This document shows positions 16,937 to 26,040 of a stretch of DNA of 64,000 bases, piece after piece. This stretch comes from Salicibibacter cibi (GTDB lineage Bacteria; Bacillota; Bacilli; Bacillales; Marinococcaceae), in NCBI RefSeq assembly GCF_016495865.1, contig NZ_CP054706.1:124001-188000 (forward strand), written 5' to 3'. Position 1 is the stretch's first letter; the number at the start of each line of letters is the position of its first letter. The translations under genes and the position numbers were made by a program. Below the pieces are notes generated by a model, which had not been told where the DNA came from, ran no database searches, and saw only the letters and a program-made list of their open reading frames with translations.

Positions 16937-17028
16937 TCCGGAAATCAGACATCGGAAGCCGGAATTCGGAAGATTATTTCTTGAAAAAGGTCTTTCCGAC
17001 CTCTAGCCTCTGAAATCTGATCTCTGGA
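16937..17028 (-). repeat. MITE-like repeat family A, copy 1 (inverted)
   Basis: 92 bp bounded by TCCGGAAATCAGA and TCTGATCTCTGGA, imperfect inverted ends. On the minus strand it matches 62425-62509 almost throughout. The similarity continues about 15-20 bp beyond both ends (GGTAAGCG on one side, GGCGACTAA on the other). No coding potential. Confidence 0.75.
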
Positions 17029-17083
17029 ATAGCGGACGCTTACCACCGGGATGAAGATTGTTATTACAAGGAGCGGGAAAAGG

Positions 17084-17800
17084 ATGGCATATACGGTAAT
17101 CATACCGGCAGCCGGGCAAGGAAAGCGTATGAATGCAGGGGCGAACAAGCAATTTTTAAATCTCCAAGCAGTTCCGCTTATCGTTCGTACGCTGCAAATA
17201 TTTGAAAATGACGAAGCCTGTGAGGCAATGATTGTTGTTGCTAACAAAGATGAAATGATAGAGATGAAACGATTATTCACGGATTACGGATTAAGAAAAG
17301 TGACAGCACTCGTTCCCGGCGGCCAGGAACGACAAGAGAGTGTATATGCCGGCTTGTTGGAGCTCAATCAACCGGAAGGCGTCGTTCTGGTTCACGACGG
17401 TGCCCGTCCGTTCGTCCGTCCGGAAGAGATTCGAAGACTTGTGGCCGAGGTTGGGGAAACACAGGGGGCTGTATTAGCGACGAAGGTGAAGGATACCATT
17501 AAGAAAGGGTCTCGCGAGCAAATGGTGACAGAAACATTGGCACGCGAAGAACTTTGGTCCGTCCAAACCCCGCAGGCATTCCCTCACAAGCTGTTAAAAA
17601 AAGCGCATGATGTCGCAAAAAAGAAAGCTTTTGCAGGGACGGATGATGCTAGCCTTGTTGAACATATAGGGGGAAAGATTCGAATCGTCCCCGGGAATGA
17701 AGAAAATATAAAGTTAACGACGCCGTATGATATCGGTATTGCCGAAGTGATACTCAAAAAAAGAGAGGAAGATCAGCATGAGAATCGGGCAAGGTTTTGA
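17084..17800 (+). CDS. ispD: 2-C-methyl-D-erythritol 4-phosphate cytidylyltransferase
   Basis: A 238-residue enzyme of the MEP isoprenoid pathway; it joins CTP and MEP. The N-terminal CTP-binding loop is PAAGQGKRM and the catalytic block [11 protein letters not shown] is present, as are TDDASLVE and the C-terminal NIKLTTPYD. Start at ATG 17084, 10 bases behind AAGGAG, because homologues begin near [11 protein letters not shown]. An in-frame ATG at 17051 would add 11 unusual residues. Overlaps ispF by 23 bp. Confidence 0.95.
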   Translation: MAYTVIIPAAGQGKRMNAGANKQFLNLQAVPLIVRTLQIFENDEACEAMIVVANKDEMIEMKRLFTDYGLRKVTALVPGGQERQESVYAGLLELNQPEGVVLVHDGARPFVRPEEIRRLVAEVGETQGAVLATKVKDTIKKGSREQMVTETLAREELWSVQTPQAFPHKLLKKAHDVAKKKAFAGTDDASLVEHIGGKIRIVPGNEENIKLTTPYDIGIAEVILKKREEDQHENRARF

Positions 17801-18251
17801 CGTTCATGCCTTTGCGAAAGACCGGCCGTTGATTATTGGCGGTTTGTCTATTCCGTATGAGTACGGGTTAAAAGGACATTCCGATGCTGATGTTTTGTTA
17901 CATGCCATTGCCGATGCATGTCTGGGTGCCATTGGCGAAGGGGACATCGGTCGTCATTTTCCGGATACGGATCCCGTCCATGCCGGTGCGGATTCAGCCA
18001 ACATATTGGAAGAAGTGTTTGTGTTGGCGGAGAATAAAGGGTATACGCTCGTCAACTTGGATGCAACGATTATTGCCCAGAAACCGAAAATGGTTTCTTA
18101 CATATTACCGATGCGTGAAAGGATTGCCAAGCTTTTCCGTGCGGATCTCTCTCAAGTGAATGTGAAGGCGACAACTTCCGAACGGCTTGGATTTGCCGGT
18201 CGTGAAGAAGGCATTGCGGCAATGGCGGTTATTTTACTGGAAAGCAAATAA
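17778..18251 (+). CDS. ispF: 2-C-methyl-D-erythritol 2,4-cyclodiphosphate synthase
   Basis: 157 residues, the usual size. It makes the cyclic diphosphate two steps after IspD in the MEP pathway. Metal ligands D8 and H10 are in GFDVHAF and the third ligand H is in [13 protein letters not shown]. The [18 protein letters not shown] block is intact. The start lies inside the 3' end of ispD. Confidence 0.96.
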   Translation: MRIGQGFDVHAFAKDRPLIIGGLSIPYEYGLKGHSDADVLLHAIADACLGAIGEGDIGRHFPDTDPVHAGADSANILEEVFVLAENKGYTLVNLDATIIAQKPKMVSYILPMRERIAKLFRADLSQVNVKATTSERLGFAGREEGIAAMAVILLESK

Positions 18252-18324
18252 TATCGTTCATGTTTCATCTATGGTACAATCTTTGCAAGAGAAATGGACG
18301 TAAGGGAATAGGAAGGTGTTAGCG

Positions 18325-19800
18325 ATGACACAGGAAGTCCGGGTTCGGTTTGCGCCAAGTCCAACGGGGCATTTGCATATCGGCGGCGCTCGGCAAGCGC
18401 TTTTTAATTATTTATTCGCCCGGCATCATAACGGTAAATTTATCGTGCGGATTGAAGATACGGATCAAGCGCGGAACATCGATGAAGCGACGGATAAATT
18501 AATGGAGAGCATGAAATGGCTCGGGTTGGATTGGGATGAAAGCATCGAAAACGGTGGCCCCTATGCCCCTTATCGGAGCAGTGAACGATTCGACATTTAT
18601 GCCAAATATATCGAACAATTGCTGGATGAAAATAAAGCCTATCGTTGCTATATGACAAGCGAGGAACTTGAAGCAGAGCGGGAAGCACAAATCGCACGAG
18701 GAGAAATGCCGAAGTATAGCGGCAGGGACCGTGATTTAACGAGGGAACAACAAAAAGCGTACGAAGAAAAAGGCATCAAACCGGTGGTGCGTTTTCGCGT
18801 TCCCGACGCCAATGAAGTTCCCACTGTTGTCGTCAGTGATGTTATTCGCGGGGAAGTGAGTTTTGAAACGGATGGGATTGGTGATTTTGTCATCGCCCGT
18901 TCCGACAGGGTGCCAACCTATAACTTTGCGGTCGTTGTTGATGATTATTTGATGAAAATATCCCACGTGATTCGCGGAGAAGAACATTTATCCAATACCC
19001 CGAGGCAAGCCCTGATATACGATGCATTTGGATGGGAACAGCCTTATTTTGCCCACGCGCCGTTAATTCTTAACGAAGACCGGCAAAAAATGAGCAAGCG
19101 GGAAGAATCAATTATGCAATTTGTCGAGCAGTATCGGGATTATGGTTATTTGCCGGAAGGCCTTGTCAATTTCCTCGCATTGCTCGGATGGTCACCAGGC
19201 ACTGAGGAAGAAAAATTTACTGTCGATGAATTGATTGAGAGGTTCTCCCTCGAGCGTGTGTCAAAAGCCCCGGCGGTGTTTGATAAAGACAAACTTGCCT
19301 GGATGAACAACCAGTATATGAAAGAAGTGGACCCCGACCGATTGACGGAGCTTGTGATTCCCCATTTGCAAGAGGAGGGGTTACTGAGTCTCTCCTATAC
19401 GGAAGAGGACTGGGACTGGTTGAAGAAACTTGTAGAAATTTATCAAGAGCAAATGCACTACGCCGAAGAATTTGTTTCGTTAGCTTCCTTATTTTTCCAA
19501 CCATCGATTGATTACGAGGCAGATGCTTTACATGTGCTAAACGAAGCCCATGTTCCCGAGGTGATGACAACACTGTCTGCACAGTTGGACGATGTCGAAG
19601 CCTTTGAAGCGTCGGAGATAAAAAAAGCGGTCAAAGCGACGCAAAAGGAAACCGGCCATAAAGGGAAAAAATTATTTATGCCGATTCGAGCGGCAGTTAC
19701 AGGCCGAACTCACGGACCTGAATTGCCGAAAGCCATTGAATTACTCGGGAAGGAAACCGTACAGGCAAGATTAGCCGATGCGTCGCATATAAAACAATAA
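18325..19800 (+). CDS. gltX: Glutamyl-tRNA synthetase
   Basis: A 491-residue class I synthetase, probably non-discriminating as in other Bacillaceae (inference), with the HIGH-type motif [11 protein letters not shown] at the N-terminus and the KMSKR loop (QKMSKREES) near residue 253. The C-terminal helical anticodon-binding domain is complete. I prefer ATG 18325 behind GGAAGGTG over an in-frame GTG at 18316 that overlaps that site. A possible extended -10 TGGTACAAT lies at 18272-18280, without a good -35. Confidence 0.97.
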   Translation: MTQEVRVRFAPSPTGHLHIGGARQALFNYLFARHHNGKFIVRIEDTDQARNIDEATDKLMESMKWLGLDWDESIENGGPYAPYRSSERFDIYAKYIEQLLDENKAYRCYMTSEELEAEREAQIARGEMPKYSGRDRDLTREQQKAYEEKGIKPVVRFRVPDANEVPTVVVSDVIRGEVSFETDGIGDFVIARSDRVPTYNFAVVVDDYLMKISHVIRGEEHLSNTPRQALIYDAFGWEQPYFAHAPLILNEDRQKMSKREESIMQFVEQYRDYGYLPEGLVNFLALLGWSPGTEEEKFTVDELIERFSLERVSKAPAVFDKDKLAWMNNQYMKEVDPDRLTELVIPHLQEEGLLSLSYTEEDWDWLKKLVEIYQEQMHYAEEFVSLASLFFQPSIDYEADALHVLNEAHVPEVMTTLSAQLDDVEAFEASEIKKAVKATQKETGHKGKKLFMPIRAAVTGRTHGPELPKAIELLGKETVQARLADASHIKQ

Positions 19801-19894
19801 TGTGAAACTTCCTAAAGGAAGTCGGCTGAATCGTCATATCCTGTGGCGACGCCAACATCAGCACCCCCCTGCGCACCGGAACTAATCGGGGTGC
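19801..19894 (+). repeat. Interspersed repeat family B, copy 2
   Basis: Begins 1 bp after the gltX stop codon. Same block order as 16809-16922 but about 20 bp shorter, missing the section after GTGAAACTTC. The second mini-hairpin has decayed (CACCCCCCTGCG). Lies between gltX and the T-box leader. Confidence 0.65.
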
Positions 19895-19911
19895 TACACT
19901 GATAAAAACCG

Positions 19912-20140
19912 AACGTTGACAAGGAAGAGTAATCGATTGTGTTTCTTTCCAGAGACGGCTACAGTGGTGGAAGTAGCCGAAGGAGCCATCGATGAATGCC
20001 CCTTGGAGTCTTTCGTTGAAGATCTAAGTAGGCGAAAGCGGCTCACGGCCGTTAATCCGTATGAGGGGAGCCTTATTGGCTCTAACAGGGTGGAACCGCG
20101 TGAAAAGCGTCTCTGTGCGTTAGGCACAGAGTTTTTTTAT
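19912..20140 (+). ncRNA. T-box leader RNA, probably cysteine-specific
   Basis: Contains the T-box signature AACAGGGTGGAACCGCG (20084-20100), which pairs with the uncharged tRNA CCA end, and the stem I start GACAAGGAAGAGTAA near 19917. A terminator follows: CTCTGTGC (20111-20118) / GCACAGAG (20124-20131) with seven Ts. A TGC triplet in the GAATGCCCC loop at about 19994 would fit cysteine, in line with cysE and cysS downstream. A small open frame crossing it is not a gene. Confidence 0.9.
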
Positions 20141-20178
20141 TTGGGAAGAATTTTTTTCATAAGGGGTGAGGGGGAACT

Positions 20179-20829
20179 ATGTGGCGAACATTAAAGCGTG
20201 ACATCGATGTTGTTTTTTTGCGTGATCCGGCGGCAAGAAACCGTCTTGAAGTCATATTGACGTACGCTGGCGTTCATGCGGTTTGGAGCCATCGCTTTGC
20301 TCATTGGCTTTGGAAAAAACGCCGATATCTCTTGGCCCGGATCGTCTCGCAAATCAGCCGTTTCTTTACCGGTATTGAAATCCATCCAGGAGCGGTCATT
20401 GGAGAGCGTTTGTTTATTGACCATGGCATGGGGGTCGTTATCGGGGAAACGTGTGAAATCGGCAACGATGTTACGATCTATCAAGGCGTGACTTTGGGGG
20501 GGACCGGCAAGGAAAAAGGGAAAAGGCATCCGACGATTGAAGATCATGTGTTGTTGGCGACGGGCGCCAAAGTGTTAGGTTCGATGCAGATCGGGCATCA
20601 TTCCAATATTGGTGGCGGAGCTGTCGTTCTTAATGAAGTGCCGCCCAATTCTACTGTCGTCGGTGTCCCGGGGCGTGTCGTTGTGCAGGATGGCGTGAAG
20701 GTGAATCAGGATCTCCAACACCATCTACTGCCCGATCCCGAGGACGATCGCTTTACGGCCTTGGAGAAAGAGGTGGAGCGGTTACGTTTGGAATTGAAGG
20801 AGCTCAGGAAGAAAGAAGAACAGGAGTGA
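20179..20829 (+). CDS. cysE: Serine O-acetyltransferase
   Basis: 216 residues; makes O-acetylserine, the first step of cysteine synthesis. An N-terminal helical part (1-65) precedes the left-handed beta-helix of hexapeptide repeats ([21 protein letters not shown] onward). The catalytic histidine is in DHGMG, and [16 protein letters not shown] is conserved. The charged C-terminal tail is helical. Under the T-box at 19912-20140 and 7 bp ahead of cysS. Confidence 0.95.
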   Translation: MWRTLKRDIDVVFLRDPAARNRLEVILTYAGVHAVWSHRFAHWLWKKRRYLLARIVSQISRFFTGIEIHPGAVIGERLFIDHGMGVVIGETCEIGNDVTIYQGVTLGGTGKEKGKRHPTIEDHVLLATGAKVLGSMQIGHHSNIGGGAVVLNEVPPNSTVVGVPGRVVVQDGVKVNQDLQHHLLPDPEDDRFTALEKEVERLRLELKELRKKEEQE

Positions 20830-20836
20830 AAAAACG

Positions 20837-22243
20837 ATGGCTGTACAAATGTACAACACGTTAACGAGGCAAAAAGAAACCTTTCAACCTCTCGAAGAAG
20901 GAAAGGTAAAGATGTATGTCTGCGGCCCGACGGTTTATAATTATATTCATATCGGAAACGCCAGATCTTCGATCGTTTTTGACATGATCCGGCGCTATTT
21001 GATCTACCGCGGCTATGATGTGCAGTATGTCACGAATTTTACCGATGTTGATGACAAAATAATTGATGCCGCTAAAGAATCCGATGATGATGTTTTTGCA
21101 CTGGCCGAGCGGTTTATCCGTCAGTTCCATGAAGATACATCGGCATTGGGGGTGAAACGGGCAGATGTTTATCCGCGTGTAACGGAGACAATGGCTGATA
21201 TTATCACTTTCATCGAAGCAATCATTGATAAAGGATACGCGTATGAAGCCGAAGGAGACGTTTATTTTAAAACGAAGGCTTTTCCCGATTATGGAAAGTT
21301 GTCGGGGCAATCCACCGACGACCTTCAAGCGGGTGCCCGCATCGAAATTGGCGAGCAAAAGCAGGATCCTTTGGATTTTGTATTGTGGAAAAAGGCAAAA
21401 GCCGGGGAAGTGTCCTGGGACAGTCCTTGGGGCCAAGGGCGACCCGGTTGGCACATCGAATGCTCGGCGATGGTAAAAAAATATTTGGGAAGCACGATTG
21501 ATATCCATGCCGGTGGGCAAGATCTCATGTTTCCCCACCATGAAAATGAAATCGCGCAATCGGAGTCTTTGCTGGAGGAGCCGATGGCGAACTATTGGCT
21601 TCATAACGGCTATCTTCAGATTGACAATGAAAAGATGTCCAAGTCGCTCGGTAATTTCGTACTCGTCAACGATTTGGTCCAACAACACGATCCCGAAGTG
21701 GTCCGTTTCTTTATTTTGCAATCGCATTATCGGCACCCACTTAATTTTAATGCTGAGTTGGTGGAAGCCGCAGGGGCCGGATTGGCAAGGATCCGCACGT
21801 TTTTGGAAAATGTGCGGCATCGTTATCGCGCGAGTGCGGATTTTGCCGGAAGCGAGCAGTGGCTAAAAAAGGTTGCGGAGTTTAAGGATCGGTTTATTAG
21901 AGAGATGGACGACGATTTCCACACGGGAAATGCGATGACGGTTTTATTTGACTTCGTAAAAGAAGGGAATCGCTATTTGCAAGAACCTCATACGTCAAAA
22001 GACGTATTGCAAAAGATGCTGGATGCATTTGCGGAGTGGGGAGACGTGCTAGGTATTTCTTTTTCCGTCGAAGAAGAGCTGTTGCCCGACGATATCGAAA
22101 ATTATATCGAACAACGAAGAGAAGCGCGGACACATAAAAATTTTCAGGAAGCCGACCGTATTCGAGATTTGTTAAAAGTAAGGGGTATCGAGCTTGAAGA
22201 CACCCCGCAAGGCACGCGTTGGAAGCGAGTGTCGAAATCATGA
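20837..22243 (+). CDS. cysS: Cysteinyl-tRNA synthetase
   Basis: A 468-residue class I synthetase. Zinc ligands include the Cys of [15 protein letters not shown] and of WHIECSAM plus the HHENE histidines. The HIGH motif is HIGN and the KMSKS motif is [12 protein letters not shown]-terminal DALR-type helices are complete. Controlled with cysE by the Cys T-box. Its TGA overlaps the mrnC start. Confidence 0.97.
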   Translation: MAVQMYNTLTRQKETFQPLEEGKVKMYVCGPTVYNYIHIGNARSSIVFDMIRRYLIYRGYDVQYVTNFTDVDDKIIDAAKESDDDVFALAERFIRQFHEDTSALGVKRADVYPRVTETMADIITFIEAIIDKGYAYEAEGDVYFKTKAFPDYGKLSGQSTDDLQAGARIEIGEQKQDPLDFVLWKKAKAGEVSWDSPWGQGRPGWHIECSAMVKKYLGSTIDIHAGGQDLMFPHHENEIAQSESLLEEPMANYWLHNGYLQIDNEKMSKSLGNFVLVNDLVQQHDPEVVRFFILQSHYRHPLNFNAELVEAAGAGLARIRTFLENVRHRYRASADFAGSEQWLKKVAEFKDRFIREMDDDFHTGNAMTVLFDFVKEGNRYLQEPHTSKDVLQKMLDAFAEWGDVLGISFSVEEELLPDDIENYIEQRREARTHKNFQEADRIRDLLKVRGIELEDTPQGTRWKRVSKS

Positions 22244-22653
22244 ACGCCATTGATCCTGCCCAGTTAAATGGTCTGGCACTCGCGTATATCGGGGATGCTG
22301 TCTACGAGTTGTATACACGCACCCATTTTTTGCAGGCAGGGTATACGCGTGCCCAACAGCTCCATCAGAAAACGACGTCTTACGTGAGCGCGAATGCACA
22401 GGCCAAACACTTGCATCGTTGGTTGGAGAATCAACGGTTGAACGCGGATGAGGAGATTATCGTCCGCCGCGGCCGCAATGCAAAATCGGGAAGCATCCCG
22501 AAAAATACCGATGCGTTTACGTATCGATACAGTACCGGCTTTGAAGCTCTGATTGGCTATCTGCACCTTTGCGGTCGTCATGAACGGTTAAAGAGTTTAT
22601 TGTCGGAAATGCAAAGCACTTGGGAGGAGGAGAGTGGCGATGAACGAGAATGA
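22240..22653 (+). CDS. mrnC: Mini-ribonuclease III
   Basis: 137 residues, an RNase III domain without a double-stranded-RNA-binding domain. In Bacillus it matures 23S rRNA ends. The signature [15 protein letters not shown] contains a catalytic Asp, and [12 protein letters not shown] contains the second acidic residue. Start ATG 22240 overlaps the cysS stop (ATGA); an earlier GTG-type start lies inside cysS. Confidence 0.93.
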   Translation: MNAIDPAQLNGLALAYIGDAVYELYTRTHFLQAGYTRAQQLHQKTTSYVSANAQAKHLHRWLENQRLNADEEIIVRRGRNAKSGSIPKNTDAFTYRYSTGFEALIGYLHLCGRHERLKSLLSEMQSTWEEESGDERE

Positions 22654-23395
22654 GTGGTTAACCGGCCGCAACCCTGTCCTCGAAGCGCTTCATTCTTCTG
22701 CATCCGTTCAGAAAATTTGGGTGGCACAAGGAGTTAAGAAAGGGGCTATACAGGGGCTGGTCTCCAAAGCAAGAGAAAGAAACATTGTCATCAAGTATGT
22801 GCCTCGAAAAAAAATAGACCAGTTGACCGGCGTTCAAAATCATCAAGGCATTGCAGCTTCGGTTTCGGCTTATGCCTATGCGGATATGGACGCGCTGTTT
22901 GATCGTGCGAACCAAAAAGGACAAGCGCCTTTTTTTATTCTATTGGATGGCATTGAGGACCCGCAAAATTTAGGAACGATATTGCGCAGTGCGGATGCAG
23001 CAGGCGCTGACGGAGTCATCATCCCCAAGCATGGGGCAAGCGGCCTCACCGGTGCGGTAGCAAAGGCGTCTACGGGTGCTATTGAACATGTCCCGGTCGT
23101 AAAAGTGACAAATCTCGTGCGGACGATGGAACATTTGAAAAAGGAAGGGTTTTGGGTGGTCGGAACGGATGCCGATGCGGAAGCCGACTACCGTGAACTG
23201 GATGGGGACATGCCTGTTGTTTTGGTCATTGGCAGTGAAGGAAAAGGAATGAGTCGTCTCGTGAGAGAATCCTGCGATTTTTTATATCGGATTCCGATGT
23301 CGGGTGCAGTTTCTTCCTTGAATGCCGCCGTGTCGTGCAGTCTCCTGATGTATGAAGTGCAGCGGAAACGTCATCCATTGGGAGGTGCAACGTGA
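22640..23395 (+). CDS. rlmB: 23S rRNA 2'-O-methyltransferase, TrmH/RlmB family
   Basis: 251 residues. N-terminal L30e-like substrate-binding domain (1-95), then a SPOUT knot with motif 1 ILLDGIEDPQNLGTILRSADA, motif 2 VLVIGSEGKGMSRL and motif 3 IPMSGAVSSLNAAVSCSLL. Such enzymes methylate G2251-type 23S positions using S-adenosylmethionine. ATG 22640 lies well placed behind GGAGGAGG; it overlaps mrnC by 14 bp. Confidence 0.93.
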   Translation: MNENEWLTGRNPVLEALHSSASVQKIWVAQGVKKGAIQGLVSKARERNIVIKYVPRKKIDQLTGVQNHQGIAASVSAYAYADMDALFDRANQKGQAPFFILLDGIEDPQNLGTILRSADAAGADGVIIPKHGASGLTGAVAKASTGAIEHVPVVKVTNLVRTMEHLKKEGFWVVGTDADAEADYRELDGDMPVVLVIGSEGKGMSRLVRESCDFLYRIPMSGAVSSLNAAVSCSLLMYEVQRKRHPLGGAT

Positions 23396-23907
23396 AGAAA
23401 GAGATCGTGCTCGTCGACGGTTATAACATCATCGGAGATTGGCCGGAATTAAAACATATCAAGAAATATTCGCTCATAGAAGCGCGGGATTTGCTCATTG
23501 GAAAAATGGCAGAGTATCAAGCCGTGACAGGGAGGAGCGTGATTATTGTTTTCGATGCCCATATGGTGCCGGGTACGGGGAGCAAAAATAAACACCACCG
23601 TGTAGAGGTCGTCTATACCCGCGAGCGGGAAACCGCGGATGAGCGTATTGAAAAACTCGTAAGTAAACTGAAAAATGTCGAAACACAAGTCTATGTCGCC
23701 ACTTCGGATTATGTGGAGCAGTCAGTGACATTTGGAAGTGGCGCTCTTCGCACGTCTGCCCGTGAGTTAAGAATACAAATGAATGATGTTGAACAACATG
23801 TCGCCGAACGGGTCTCGCGGGTGAAAAAAGTAAACGACTATGGGAATCGTGTCATATCTAAAGAGGTCGCTGAATATTTTGAAAAGTGGCGTCGAAATAA
23901 TCAATAA
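23392..23907 (+). CDS. rae1: NYN-domain ribosome-dependent mRNA endonuclease, Rae1/YacP
   Basis: 171 residues with a PIN-like NYN fold. Acidic metal-binding residues are in VLVDGYNIIGDWPEL, VIIVFDAH and RETADERIE, and YVATSDYVEQ completes the site. B. subtilis Rae1 cuts mRNAs in the ribosomal A site. Starts with GTG overlapping the rlmB stop (GTGA). It closes the cysE-to-rae1 run. Confidence 0.9.
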   Translation: MKKEIVLVDGYNIIGDWPELKHIKKYSLIEARDLLIGKMAEYQAVTGRSVIIVFDAHMVPGTGSKNKHHRVEVVYTRERETADERIEKLVSKLKNVETQVYVATSDYVEQSVTFGSGALRTSARELRIQMNDVEQHVAERVSRVKKVNDYGNRVISKEVAEYFEKWRRNNQ

Positions 23908-23911
23908 GTGA

Positions 23912-23940
23912 TTGACTTGCCGTATTGTGCTCTTTATACT
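23912..23940 (+). promoter_or_regulatory. Sigma-A promoter of sigH
   Basis: -35 TTGACT (23912-23917), 17-bp spacer, -10 TATACT (23935-23940). In B. subtilis sigH has a sigma-A promoter under AbrB control; no AbrB site can be judged by eye. Confidence 0.8.
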
Positions 23941-23951
23941 ACTAGATACAG

Positions 23952-24027
23952 AGACTTCCATCAATGGAAAAAATCCCGCAACTCCGGCCGGTCGATCACC
24001 ATGACCTGTGGCTCATACCCCGGGATT
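23952..24027 (+). other. Structured 5' leader of sigH
   Basis: A small hairpin TTCCAT/ATGGAA (about 23956-23969) is followed by a domain closed by AATCCCG (23972-23978) and CGGGATT (24021-24027). Inside, GGTC/GACC can pair. It ends 29 bases before the start codon. No known riboswitch class was recognised. Confidence 0.45.
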
Positions 24028-24055
24028 AAAGATGCATAGAAGGCGAGGGCGAGGG

Positions 24056-24712
24056 ATGGTTGTGAATATACACTTCATAGAGAAGAAACAGCGAATCGTT
24101 GAGGAGACAGAGGACGAGCGGCTTATAAAAAATGTACATCAGGGAGACTCCGCTGCGTTGGAACAATTGATTCACAAGTACAAAAACTTTGTCCGTATAA
24201 AATCCCGATCTTATTTTCTTTTAGGGGCTGACCACGAAGATATTGTGCAGGAAGGGATGATTGGTCTTTTTAAGGCCATTCGTGATTTTAAGGGAAACAA
24301 AACTTCCTCTTTTCGTGCTTTTGCGGAACTTTGTGTTACACGCCAAATCATTACTGCGGTCAAAGCCGCTACCCGTCAAAAACACTTTCCTTTAAACTCA
24401 TATATATCGTTGGACAAGCCAATTTATGATGAAGAATCGGATCGTACGTTGATGGATGTGATTTGCGGCACGATTGTTACAAACCCTGAGGAAGTGCTGA
24501 TTAATCGAGAAGACTGGAAAGATGTTGAACACAAAATTACCGAATTACTAAGTGAATTGGAACAAAAAGTGCTTCATCTTTATTTGAATGGCCATTCCTA
24601 TCAGGAAATTTCTGTTGTTGCAAATGCACATGAAAAATCGATTGACAATGCATTGCAACGGATAAAAAGGAAACTTGAAAAATTCACACTCGGGAAGAAA
24701 ATTCTATTTTGA
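24056..24712 (+). CDS. sigH: RNA polymerase sigma-H factor
   Basis: 218 residues if started at ATG 24056, exactly the B. subtilis length; upstream in-frame starts fall in the structured leader. Region 2 (YFLLGADHEDIVQEGMIGLF, then RAFAELCVTRQIITAVK) and the region 4 helix-turn-helix (LNGHSYQEISVVANAHEKSI) are clear. Sigma-H directs transition-state and early sporulation genes. rpmG, which follows sigH in many Bacillus genomes, is not here. Confidence 0.95.
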   Translation: MVVNIHFIEKKQRIVEETEDERLIKNVHQGDSAALEQLIHKYKNFVRIKSRSYFLLGADHEDIVQEGMIGLFKAIRDFKGNKTSSFRAFAELCVTRQIITAVKAATRQKHFPLNSYISLDKPIYDEESDRTLMDVICGTIVTNPEEVLINREDWKDVEHKITELLSELEQKVLHLYLNGHSYQEISVVANAHEKSIDNALQRIKRKLEKFTLGKKILF

Positions 24713-24842
24713 CAAAAAGACAGAATTTTCGACTGTTTTCGAGGATTTGTACACACCACCGAGTGAGCGCGGGTTTGATGGCCAGCCGTCGATTCGTGCT
24801 CAAGTTTTTCGGTCTGCGGCTATTGTACGAAATGTCCTCTGA
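24713..24842 (+). other. Gap after sigH, with a possible coding remnant
   Basis: About 100 bp (24730-24838) reads as an open frame without a start. It contains TPPSERGFDGQPSIRAQVF and ends in a stop. It looks like the eroded start of a transposase-type protein, but I cannot name a family. No rpmG is present. Confidence 0.25.
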
Positions 24843-24871
24843 TTGACAGTGGGAGCCTGCTATGGTACAGT
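24843..24871 (+). promoter_or_regulatory. Sigma-A promoter of secE-nusG
   Basis: Perfect -35 TTGACA (24843-24848), 17-bp spacer and -10 TACAGT (24866-24871) with an upstream TGG. Gives a leader of about 220 nt containing repeat C1. Confidence 0.8.
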
Positions 24872-24970
24872 TTATGGCATAATTTGCAGCTAACCGGGAT
24901 TCAATACTTATACAAATAGAGAGGCTTGAGTTGAAAACACACCGGGAGCGGTTGTTTTTTTATGTTTGCA

Positions 24971-25058
24971 GGTAAGAAAGTATAAACCGACTTTCTTATC
25001 TGCATAAGTGCAACTTAGGTTTTCGCCACAAAAGCTTGGCGAAAAGCCAAGTTTTCTA
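24971..25058 (+). repeat. Attenuator-like repeat family C, copy 1 (before secE)
   Basis: First hairpin AAGAAAGT/ACTTTCTT. Then two hairpins that exclude each other: TTTTCGCC (25020-25027) with GGCGAAAA (25038-25045), or CTTGGC (25035-25040) with GCCAAG (25046-25051) followed by TTTTCT. The second has the form of a weak intrinsic terminator. Copies at 27453-27536 and 33267-33318. Confidence 0.7.
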
Positions 25059-25100
25059 GTAAAGATTTTTTCGAGGCCAATAACAGGGGAGGGGCTCGTA

Positions 25101-25286
25101 ATTTTTAAGAAAAGTGTTAAGTTCCTGCGTGAAGTAGGAATAGAAATGAAGCGTGTCACTTGGCCAACACCGGGAGAGCTTTACAAGTATACGCGAACGG
25201 TGCTGGTTACACTCATCTTTGTTACGATCTTTTTTACACTTGTAGACTCGGGGATATCTTATCTCGTGGAAACATTCCTCGCTTAA
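25101..25286 (+). CDS. secE: Preprotein translocase subunit SecE
   Basis: 61 residues if started at ATT 25101; B. subtilis SecE has 59. The amphipathic helix (VKFLREVGIEMKRVTWP) and single C-terminal membrane span (about residues 31-55) match the family. The SD AGGGGAGGGG (25085-25094) lies 6 bases before ATT. The only ordinary in-frame start, GTG 25008, lies inside repeat C1 and would add 31 foreign residues. SecE is the small essential subunit of the SecYEG channel. Confidence 0.88.
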   Translation: MFKKSVKFLREVGIEMKRVTWPTPGELYKYTRTVLVTLIFVTIFFTLVDSGISYLVETFLA

Positions 25287-25316
25287 GAGATATCTTTGAT
25301 GATCGGGTATTTACGG

Positions 25317-25352
25317 AAGGAGGAAAGGGATCAATTAACCGGTCCGTTAATT
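25317..25352 (+). promoter_or_regulatory. nusG ribosome binding site with an intervening hairpin
   Basis: SD AAGGAGG (25317-25323) is 29 bases from the ATG. The last 20 of these form a perfect hairpin, AATTAAC (25333-25339) / GTTAATT (25346-25352), abutting the ATG. Folding the hairpin cuts the effective distance to 9 bases. Confidence 0.6.
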
Positions 25353-25886
25353 ATGGAGAAAAACTGGTATGTGGTACACACGTATTCCGGATATGAAAAC
25401 AGGGTGAAAATTAACCTGGAAAAGCGTGTGGCGTCCATGGAGATGTTGGACAAGATCTTCAGGGTGCTTGTTCCGATGGACGAGGAGAAGGAAACGAAAG
25501 ATGGAAAGACGAAGACCGTCACCAAAAAAACATTTCCGGGATATGTCATCGTGGAAATGATTATGACCGATGATTCTTGGTATGTGGTCCGAAATACCCC
25601 GGGGGTCACCGGTTTTGTCGGCTCACCCGGAGCAGGTTCAAAACCCAATGCACTTTTGCCGGACGAAGTGGATGACATTTTGCGGAAAATGGGCGAAGAT
25701 ACACCGAAAATGGAAATTGACCTTCAATTGAAAGAGTCGGTTAAAGTGAAAGATGGTCCGTTCACCGATTTCACAGGCACTGTGGAAGAAATCAACGGTG
25801 AACAACAAAAGCTTAAGGTACATGTCAATATGTTTGGGCGTGAAACACCTGTAGAGCTAGACTTTAATCAAGTGGAAAAAGTGTAA
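25353..25886 (+). CDS. nusG: Transcription elongation/termination factor NusG
   Basis: 177 residues, as in B. subtilis, starting [21 protein letters not shown] domain about 1-115 with the RNA polymerase contact, then a KOW domain ([18 protein letters not shown], about 125-177). NusG binds the polymerase and non-template DNA. An in-frame ATG at 25296 would add 19 residues absent from homologues. Co-transcribed with secE; ribosomal genes follow after a new promoter. Confidence 0.96.
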   Translation: MEKNWYVVHTYSGYENRVKINLEKRVASMEMLDKIFRVLVPMDEEKETKDGKTKTVTKKTFPGYVIVEMIMTDDSWYVVRNTPGVTGFVGSPGAGSKPNALLPDEVDDILRKMGEDTPKMEIDLQLKESVKVKDGPFTDFTGTVEEINGEQQKLKVHVNMFGRETPVELDFNQVEKV

Positions 25887-25924
25887 CCGTAAGAGAAGAG
25901 TTGTGAACGTCATGTTTAAAATGC

Positions 25925-25953
25925 TTGCGGTTTATCTTCTTAGATGATACGAT
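25925..25953 (+). promoter_or_regulatory. Probable promoter of rplK-rplA
   Basis: -35 TTGCGG (25925-25930), 17-bp spacer, extended -10 TGATACGAT (hexamer 25948-25953). Matches are moderate but spacing is right. Confidence 0.6.
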
Positions 25954-25989
25954 TTATTTTGTTTGCTTCCATGAAGAAGCGATAAGTGG

Positions 25990-26018
25990 GAGGGCAATTG
26001 TGCCCGAAACACCACAAT
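25990..26018 (+). promoter_or_regulatory. rplK leader hairpin, possible L1-binding site
   Basis: GTGGGAGGGCAATTGTGCCC, then ACCACA about 8 bases later, just before the rplK SD. The stem GGGCA/TGCCC and flanking GTGG/CCAC arms resemble the L1-binding mimic in rplKA leaders. The identification is by resemblance only. Confidence 0.45.
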
Positions 26019-26040
26019 ACGAATGAAGGAGGTGTGTCGC

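Noticed and set aside
19916..20194. 92-codon frame before cysE
   Set aside because: It runs through the T-box and its terminator, which explain the sequence.
20861..21820. 319-codon frame on the minus strand
   Set aside because: Fully antisense to cysS, whose protein is conserved throughout; a codon-bias shadow.
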